Part shown: positions 56,358-64,000 of the stretch, piece after piece
Layout of the letters: each line of letters starts with the position of its first letter
Position numbering within the stretch: position 1 is the first letter of the stretch
Origin: Vibrio sinaloensis
GTDB taxonomy: Bacteria; Pseudomonadota; Gammaproteobacteria; Enterobacterales; Vibrionaceae
Reading direction: 5' to 3'
Assembly (NCBI RefSeq): GCF_023195835.1
Contig: NZ_CP096199.1
Coordinates: forward strand, 1,860,001-1,924,000
Length of the DNA: 64,000 bases
The notes under the pieces: model-generated
The model's database searches: none
What the model was told of the DNA's origin: nothing
What the model saw: only the letters and a program-made list of their open reading frames with translations
Made by a program: the position numbers and the translations under genes

Positions 56358-58628
56358 TCAATGAACAGCGGCTTCCTTTTCATTCAAGTAGGTGAACTTT
56401 AACTCATCATCTTTCAAGTCGACTTTCACTGTCCCGCCATCGACCAAAGAACCAAACAACAACTCGTTTGCTAGCGGTTTCTTCAATTGGTCTTGAATTA
56501 CGCGTCCCATTGGGCGAGCTCCCATCGCTTTGTCATAGCCTTTGACAGCCAACCAATGACGAGCGTCGTCAGACACTTCAAGTGACACTCCGCGAACATC
56601 CAACTGAGCTTGCAGCTCGACGATGAACTTATCCACTACCTGATGAATCACATGCTCATCTAGGCTATTGAACCAAATGATGTTATCTAGACGGTTACGA
56701 AACTCCGGTGTGAACACCTTCTTGATTTCAGACATAGCGTCATGGCTGTGGTCTTGCTGAATCAAGCCAATCGACTTTTTCACCGTCTCTTGCACACCGG
56801 CATTGGTGGTCATCACAAGGATCACATTACGGAAGTCTGCTTTGCGACCGTTGTTATCCGTCAAGGTACCGTTGTCCATTACTTGTAACAGTAGGTTGAA
56901 GATATCTGGGTGCGCTTTTTCTATCTCATCGAGCAGAACAACTGAGTGCGGATGTTTGATTACTGCATCCGTCAATAGACCGCCTTGGTCGTAACCGACA
57001 TAACCAGGAGGCGCACCGATCAAACGGCTGACTGAGTGACGCTCACCATATTCAGACATATCAAAGCGCAGTAACTCGATGCCCAGCAACTTAGAAAGCT
57101 GAACCGTGACTTCTGTTTTACCCACCCCAGTTGGCCCGGCGAACAAGAAAGACCCGACCGGTTTGTGGTCGGCTCCCAGCCCAGCGCGCGTCAATTTAAT
57201 CGCTTCGCTTAGAACATCAATCGCATCGTCTTGACCAAACACCAGCATCTTCATCTTCTCATCGAGCTTCTTCAAGATTTCTTTGTCTGAAGATGACACT
57301 GATTTTTCTGGAATACGCGCCATTTTGGCGACCATCGCTTCGATATCGGCCACACCCACGGTCTTCTTACGGCGACTCGCTGGAGCTAAGCGGCTGCGCG
57401 CACCTGCTTCGTCGATAACGTCAATAGCCTTGTCTGGCAGGTGACGTTCGTTAATGTATTTAGCCGACAGCTCAACCGCAGCGCGCAACGCTTTGTTGGT
57501 GTAGCGCACCTCATGGTGAGCCTCATACTTAGGCTTAAGACCCATCAAGATCTTGGTGGTGTCGTCAAGCGATGGCTCGACAATGTCAATTTTTTGGAAG
57601 CGACGCGACAGCGCGCGCTCTTTCTCAAAGATGTTGCTGTACTCTTGGTAAGTGGTGGAACCGATACAGCGCAACTTACCGCTACTTAAAAGTGGTTTGA
57701 TTAAGTTGGCGGCGTCTACTTGGCCGCCAGAAGCGGCCCCTGCCCCTATGATGGTGTGAATTTCATCGATGAACAGAATTGCATCTTGCTCTTTTTCTAG
57801 CTGTTTAAGAATCGCCTTGAAGCGTTTTTCAAAGTCACCGCGGTATTTAGTACCAGCAAGCAACGAACCAATATCAAGCGAATAGATCACGCTGTCGGCG
57901 ATAATATCCGGCACCTGACCTTCAACGATGCGCCATGCTAGTCCTTCGGCAATTGCCGTTTTACCAACACCCGCCTCACCCACAAGTAGCGGGTTGTTTT
58001 TACGACGACGACATAACACTTGGATAGTACGTTCCAACTCTTTTTCACGACCGATCAATGGGTCGATTTGGCCCTGCTTGGCCACTTGATTAAGGTTGGT
58101 TGCAAAGCTCTCCAGACGGTCCTCATTGCTCCCCTCATCGACATTGTCGCTGCTAAATGAGTCAGGAGACGAAGGTTCGTCACCGGAACTTGACGCTTTG
58201 GTGATCCCATGCGAGATAAAATTGACGATATCTAGGCGACTGATATCGTTTTTCTTCAGCAAATAGGCGGCGTGTGATTCTTGCTCACTGAAAATCGCCA
58301 CCAGCACGTTCGCGCCGGTCACTTCACTGCGCCCAGAAGACTGAACATGGAACACGGCGCGTTGCAAAACGCGTTGAAAACTCAAAGTGGGTTGCGTTTC
58401 GCGAGTTTCATCGTTGTCAGGGATCAGCGGTGTGGTCTGATCGATAAAGATGTCTAGCTCACTACGAAGCACGTCGATATCTGCCTGACAAGCTTGCAGA
58501 GCCTCTCGCGCAGCATCGTTCTCTAACAATGCTAACAGGAGGTGCTCGACAGTCATAAACTCATGTCTTTTGTCTCGAGCACGGGCAAAAGCACCGTTGA
58601 GACTCGACTCTAATTCTTTATTCAGCAT
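56358..58628 (-). CDS. clpA: ATP-dependent Clp protease ATPase subunit ClpA
   Basis: AAA+ unfoldase that feeds ClpP, with specificity set by ClpS. The 756-residue protein has a Clp-N domain (residues 1-145), and two AAA modules with Walker [10 protein letters not shown] and GPTGVGKTE. It lacks the ClpB-type middle domain, as expected. The ATG at 58628 has AGGAGG upstream and gives the typical MLNKELE start. It follows clpS. Confidence 0.96.
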   Translation of the reverse strand: MLNKELESSLNGAFARARDKRHEFMTVEHLLLALLENDAAREALQACQADIDVLRSELDIFIDQTTPLIPDNDETRETQPTLSFQRVLQRAVFHVQSSGRSEVTGANVLVAIFSEQESHAAYLLKKNDISRLDIVNFISHGITKASSSGDEPSSPDSFSSDNVDEGSNEDRLESFATNLNQVAKQGQIDPLIGREKELERTIQVLCRRRKNNPLLVGEAGVGKTAIAEGLAWRIVEGQVPDIIADSVIYSLDIGSLLAGTKYRGDFEKRFKAILKQLEKEQDAILFIDEIHTIIGAGAASGGQVDAANLIKPLLSSGKLRCIGSTTYQEYSNIFEKERALSRRFQKIDIVEPSLDDTTKILMGLKPKYEAHHEVRYTNKALRAAVELSAKYINERHLPDKAIDVIDEAGARSRLAPASRRKKTVGVADIEAMVAKMARIPEKSVSSSDKEILKKLDEKMKMLVFGQDDAIDVLSEAIKLTRAGLGADHKPVGSFLFAGPTGVGKTEVTVQLSKLLGIELLRFDMSEYGERHSVSRLIGAPPGYVGYDQGGLLTDAVIKHPHSVVLLDEIEKAHPDIFNLLLQVMDNGTLTDNNGRKADFRNVILVMTTNAGVQETVKKSIGLIQQDHSHDAMSEIKKVFTPEFRNRLDNIIWFNSLDEHVIHQVVDKFIVELQAQLDVRGVSLEVSDDARHWLAVKGYDKAMGARPMGRVIQDQLKKPLANELLFGSLVDGGTVKVDLKDDELKFTYLNEKEAAVH

Positions 58629-58670
58629 AAGTACCTCCTTTAAGAACAACTTAGGTTGCTCGAACTCGCG

Positions 58671-58991
58671 TTACGCTTGTTCCATTGTGCAAAGCAAAGG
58701 ATGCTCGTTCTCTTTCGAATACATAGTAACTTGCGCTACTTTGGTTTCAGCAACTTCTGCAGTAAATGTGCCACAAATTGCCTTACCCTCATAATGCACT
58801 TGAAGCATGACCTGTGTTGCTTTATCGATATCCATCGAGAAAAATCGCTCTAAAACTTCAATCACAAAATCCATCGGGGTGTAATCATCGTTGTTGAGTA
58901 CAACGTTGTACATAGATGGTGGTTTAACTTTTGTTTTTTCTCGCTCCAGTAAATCAGAATCTGGAGTAACCCATTCAAAATGTTTGCTCAT
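58671..58991 (-). CDS. clpS: Clp protease adaptor ClpS
   Basis: Delivers N-end-rule substrates to ClpA. The 106-residue protein has the substrate-binding motif [20 protein letters not shown] near residue 29 and the ClpS end [17 protein letters not shown]. It is followed by clpA after 42 bases and diverges from cspD. Confidence 0.96.
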   Translation of the reverse strand: MSKHFEWVTPDSDLLEREKTKVKPPSMYNVVLNNDDYTPMDFVIEVLERFFSMDIDKATQVMLQVHYEGKAICGTFTAEVAETKVAQVTMYSKENEHPLLCTMEQA

Positions 58992-59454
58992 GACTATACG
59001 ACGTTGATGTTTGACTCTCTTAATTTTACCACTTCGACGAGCAGAAGTTTTGAATTTAGTTCTCTTAATCCAAGGTCAATTCGATGTAAAAAGTTTTGAC
59101 CTTACTTAGAGACTAATCCAGCAATGGAGTGGCTGCAAATAAAAGATATTAATCTACAGAAGTGTTGTATCTGATTGATTAAAAAGAGACCAAAAAGCCG
59201 TATTGTCACTATCATATTGATACGTAACGCTGCCTCATAAGTTGCACAAATGTAAATCGCAAAAGTGATTTGTTTGCAAATATGTAGACTGTAAGACCTT
59301 TTTCCTATTGACTGCGCTACATCATTGGCTACATTGGTCAATAAGTGACTGAAAATTTGGCAGCGGCTGAATGGATATTCACTTTCTGTTTACAAGGATG
59401 ATATGTAAACGATCAAACAACATCAGACACACAAATGCATGAGGGATGTAAAGC
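58992..59454. other. Divergent region between clpS and cspD
   Basis: About 460 bases with no gene seen; it must hold the clpS and cspD promoters. No clear operator or repeat recognised by eye. Confidence 0.4.
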
Positions 59455-59676
59455 ATGGCTACAGGTACAGTAAAATGGTTTAACAACGCCAAAGGATTTG
59501 GTTTTATCTGTCCAGAGGGAGAAGACGGAGATGTGTTTGCACACTATTCTACCATTCAAATGGACGGTTATCGTACTCTGAAAGCAGGCCAACAAGTGAG
59601 TTTTGAAGTGGAAGAGGGACCAAAAGGCTATCACGCTAGCTCTGTGGTTCCGGTTGAAAGCCAACCAGCCAAATAA
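59455..59676 (+). CDS. cspD: Cold-shock-like protein CspD
   Basis: A 73-residue cold-shock-domain protein with both RNA/ssDNA-binding motifs, KGFGFICP (RNP1) and DVFAHYS (RNP2). Placement beside clpS/clpA, as in E. coli, identifies it as CspD, which inhibits replication in stationary phase. Followed by a terminator. Confidence 0.9.
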   Translation: MATGTVKWFNNAKGFGFICPEGEDGDVFAHYSTIQMDGYRTLKAGQQVSFEVEEGPKGYHASSVVPVESQPAK

Positions 59677-59710
59677 CCGCTGCCAACTTAAATAAATGGT
59701 TTAGTTAAAT

Positions 59711-59738
59711 AAAAAAACCCGCTATTCAGCGGGTTTTT
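59711..59738. terminator. Bidirectional terminator between cspD and icd
   Basis: AAAAAACCCGCT pairs with AGCGGGTTTTTT across ATTC. Confidence 0.9.
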
Positions 59739-59755
59739 TACATGATGACGAACGA

Positions 59756-61990
<2,235 letters not shown>

Positions 61991-62273
61991 CTATTGTTCT
62001 AACAAAGCCATCGGATGAGTAGCCTTGTGTGAATGGCCGCTAACAAGTTGATGCTTCATCCCCTCACTTGTCGCGATTTGTCCGTCTCTTTGTTGTTTTC
62101 GTCACTGACCAGTGACATCCATGAGAGCGATTAATTATAATTAAACAAAAACAAGAGAATAGTCTATCATCTTGCTCGACAATCCTGTTTTTTGGCGCGC
62201 AAATGATAGCTTAAATTGGATATTTAAGAAACTTTCAAACACACTTTATTTACATTTTTGCAAGGTAGTTAAC

Positions 62274-62966
62274 ATGCCACCACGCTCAAGTCGAGGCTCT
62301 GCGCCGAATTCTAAAAGCAAGCCATCGTCTGGTTTTAAACGCAATAAATCCCCTATTTCACCTCGGGCAAGCAGCGCTAAGAAGCGCCATAAACCGATTA
62401 AACAAAAACCGCGAGTGACAGCAGCAGAACGCAAGGTACTGGTATTCAATAAACCTTATGATACCTTGAGCCAGTTTACTGATGGAGATGGAAGAAAAAC
62501 CCTCGCTGACTACATTCCAGTCAAAGACGTTTACGCTGCCGGTCGCCTCGATCGAGACAGTGAAGGGTTGATGGTGCTCACTAACGACGGTATTTTGCAA
62601 GCCAAGCTGACCCAGCCGTCGTCTAAATCAGCCAAAACTTATTGGGTTCAAGTTGATGGTGCACCCAGTGAGCAAGATCTTGACCAACTGCGTCGCGGCG
62701 TGAAACTGAAAGATGGGATGACGCTACCCGCACAAGTTGAAATTATCGCCGAGCCTGATATTTGGGCGCGCACCCCGCCCGTTCGCTTCAGAGCCAACAT
62801 CCCAACAACTTGGCTAGCCATCACTATTATTGAGGGCCGTAATCGGCAAGTGCGGCGTATGACCGCACATATCGGCTATCCGACACTGCGTTTAATTCGT
62901 TATTCGATGGGTGATGTGACGCTAGGTAACTTGCAGCCCGGCGAATGGAAAGAGATAACGGTTTAG
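62274..62966 (+). CDS. rluE: 23S rRNA pseudouridine(2457) synthase RluE
   Basis: Modifies U2457 of 23S rRNA. Features: a basic Ser/Lys-rich N-terminus (residues 1-45), [12 protein letters not shown], the catalytic Asp motif [19 protein letters not shown], and [20 protein letters not shown]. The ATG at 62274 has AAGGTAG upstream; a longer frame to 62172 adds an unrelated N-terminus. Placed next to icd, as in E. coli. Confidence 0.93.
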   Translation: MPPRSSRGSAPNSKSKPSSGFKRNKSPISPRASSAKKRHKPIKQKPRVTAAERKVLVFNKPYDTLSQFTDGDGRKTLADYIPVKDVYAAGRLDRDSEGLMVLTNDGILQAKLTQPSSKSAKTYWVQVDGAPSEQDLDQLRRGVKLKDGMTLPAQVEIIAEPDIWARTPPVRFRANIPTTWLAITIIEGRNRQVRRMTAHIGYPTLRLIRYSMGDVTLGNLQPGEWKEITV

Positions 62967-63000
62967 AAGGAAACAAGTCGCTCCAATCTCGATAAACATA

Positions 63001-63030
63001 AAAACGGCGCTTCAATTGAAGCGCCGTTTT
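63001..63030. terminator. Bidirectional terminator between rluE and aspS
   Basis: A perfect 30-bp palindrome: AAAACGGCGCTTCAA and its complement TTGAAGCGCCGTTTT. It can serve the convergent rluE and aspS. Confidence 0.9.
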
Positions 63031-63057
63031 TATTTAGCTAACCGTTAGGACAAAAAT

Positions 63058-64000
63058 TTAATCTTCTTTTTTCTCTGCCGCTTTAACGGCAATCGCTAGC
63101 TCTTCAAGCGCGGCTGGATTAGCCAGGCTTGGAGCGTCAGTCAGTAGACATGATGCTGCGGTTGTTTTCGGGAATGCGATAACATCACGGATGTTTTCCG
63201 TACCACACAGTAGCATCACCAAACGGTCAAGGCCGAATGCCAAACCCGCATGTGGAGGCGTACCGAACTTAAGTGCGTCGAGTAGGAAGCCAAACTTAAG
63301 CTGCTGCTCCTCGGCATCGATACCTAGAATATCAAACACGGCTGCCTGCATTTCTGCGTTGTGAATACGGACAGAACCACCGCCCACTTCGTAGCCGTTT
63401 AACACCATATCGTAAGCGTTAGAGTTGGCTGCCGCTGGGTTGGCTTTTAGCTCTTCAGCAGTCACACCAAGCGGTGACGTGAATGGGTGGTGCATTGCGT
63501 GTAGGTTGCCTTCGTCATCTTCCTCAAACATTGGGAAGTCGACAACCCATAGTGGTGCCCACGCGTTCTCGTCGGTCAGCTCGAGGTCTTTACCTAACTT
63601 AAGGCGCAGCGCACCCATAGCTTCAGCTACAACGTTAGCTTTGTCTGCGCCAAACAGGATGATATCGCCCGACTCTGCTTGAGTGCGGTCAAGAATGCCG
63701 TTGATCACTTCTTCATTTAGGAACTTAGCCACTGGAGATTGGACACCTTCCATGCCAGCAGCGCGGTCGTTAACCTTCATCCATGCCAAGCCTTTCGCAC
63801 CGTAAATGCCTACGAACTCACCGTAACCGTCAATTTGTTTACGAGTGAGCGACGCACCGCCCGGAACGCGAATCACGGCTACACGGCCTTTCTCGTCGTT
63901 AGCCGGACCTGAGAAGACTTTAAACTCAACGTCTTTTACTAGGTCTGCGACATCAACAAGCTCAAGTGGGTTACGCAGGTCTGGCTTGTCAGAGCCAAAA
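63058..64000 (-). CDS. aspS: Aspartyl-tRNA synthetase, 3' part
   Basis: Class II synthetase that charges tRNA-Asp; only the last 313 residues are inside the window, the N-terminal OB fold and the rest being beyond the right edge. Present are the bacterial GAD insertion domain (up to about 63500) and class II motif 3 ([28 protein letters not shown]). The frame is open to base 64000, continuing past the internal GTG at 63876. Confidence 0.95.
   Translation of the reverse strand, partial: FGSDKPDLRNPLELVDVADLVKDVEFKVFSGPANDEKGRVAVIRVPGGASLTRKQIDGYGEFVGIYGAKGLAWMKVNDRAAGMEGVQSPVAKFLNEEVINGILDRTQAESGDIILFGADKANVVAEAMGALRLKLGKDLELTDENAWAPLWVVDFPMFEEDDEGNLHAMHHPFTSPLGVTAEELKANPAAANSNAYDMVLNGYEVGGGSVRIHNAEMQAAVFDILGIDAEEQQLKFGFLLDALKFGTPPHAGLAFGLDRLVMLLCGTENIRDVIAFPKTTAASCLLTDAPSLANPAALEELAIAVKAAEKKED

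Overview
The window is from a gammaproteobacterium, almost certainly a Vibrio. The clearest signs are the core-gene content and order: cydABX-ybgE, ybgC-tolQRAB-pal-cpoB, ruvCAB, torECA, clpSA-cspD, a monomeric NADP isocitrate dehydrogenase, rluE and aspS. The species call is an inference from gene content; no database was searched.

Left third (about 1-20,540) is a genomic island built around 7-deazaguanine DNA modification (the Dpd system). Reading leftward are dpdA, dpdB, queE, queC and folE, then a decayed IS903-type insertion sequence, then the helicase genes dpdE and dpdF (dpdF runs off the left edge). Reading rightward from the same intergenic region is a second set: a YaaA/DUF6884-like gene, a second complete DpdA-like transglycosylase and a second DGQQR-motif (DpdB/DndB-like) protein. 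Further right is a two-domain QueD-like gene. FolE, QueD, QueE and QueC together give a full GTP-to-preQ0 pathway, and the two transglycosylases would place the base into DNA. The dual DpdA/DpdB arrangement is the most interesting part of the window. The island also has a mobility set: a MobH/TraI-type relaxase, a MobI-like protein, a 12-bp inverted repeat that is a candidate oriT, an AlpA-type regulator and a P4-type tyrosine integrase.

From 20,540 to 26,030 is an accessory stretch of exported proteins and lipoproteins, several LPP20-like, ending near a tRNA-Ser(GGA) gene. A dense cluster of a GTAATAC motif lies just downstream of that tRNA. This stretch includes one gene with an apparent in-frame amber codon and a 37-residue membrane protein.

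From 26,030 to the right end is ordinary chromosome. It holds alaE, a hybrid sensor kinase, a K+ channel, nadA, the Tol-Pal operon, the cytochrome bd operon (with two perfect FNR boxes far upstream), ruvCAB, an alpha-galactosidase, the TMAO reductase operon (with two adjacent TorR boxes), fetB, focA, clpA/clpS, cspD, icd, rluE and the 3' part of aspS. A short dispersed Vibrio-type repeat with ATACCAAAC ends occurs once nearly whole and twice as fragments; its end supplies the last codons of the K+ channel gene. Several genes too short for routine ORF calling (cydX, torE, a small membrane protein) were read directly from the sequence.
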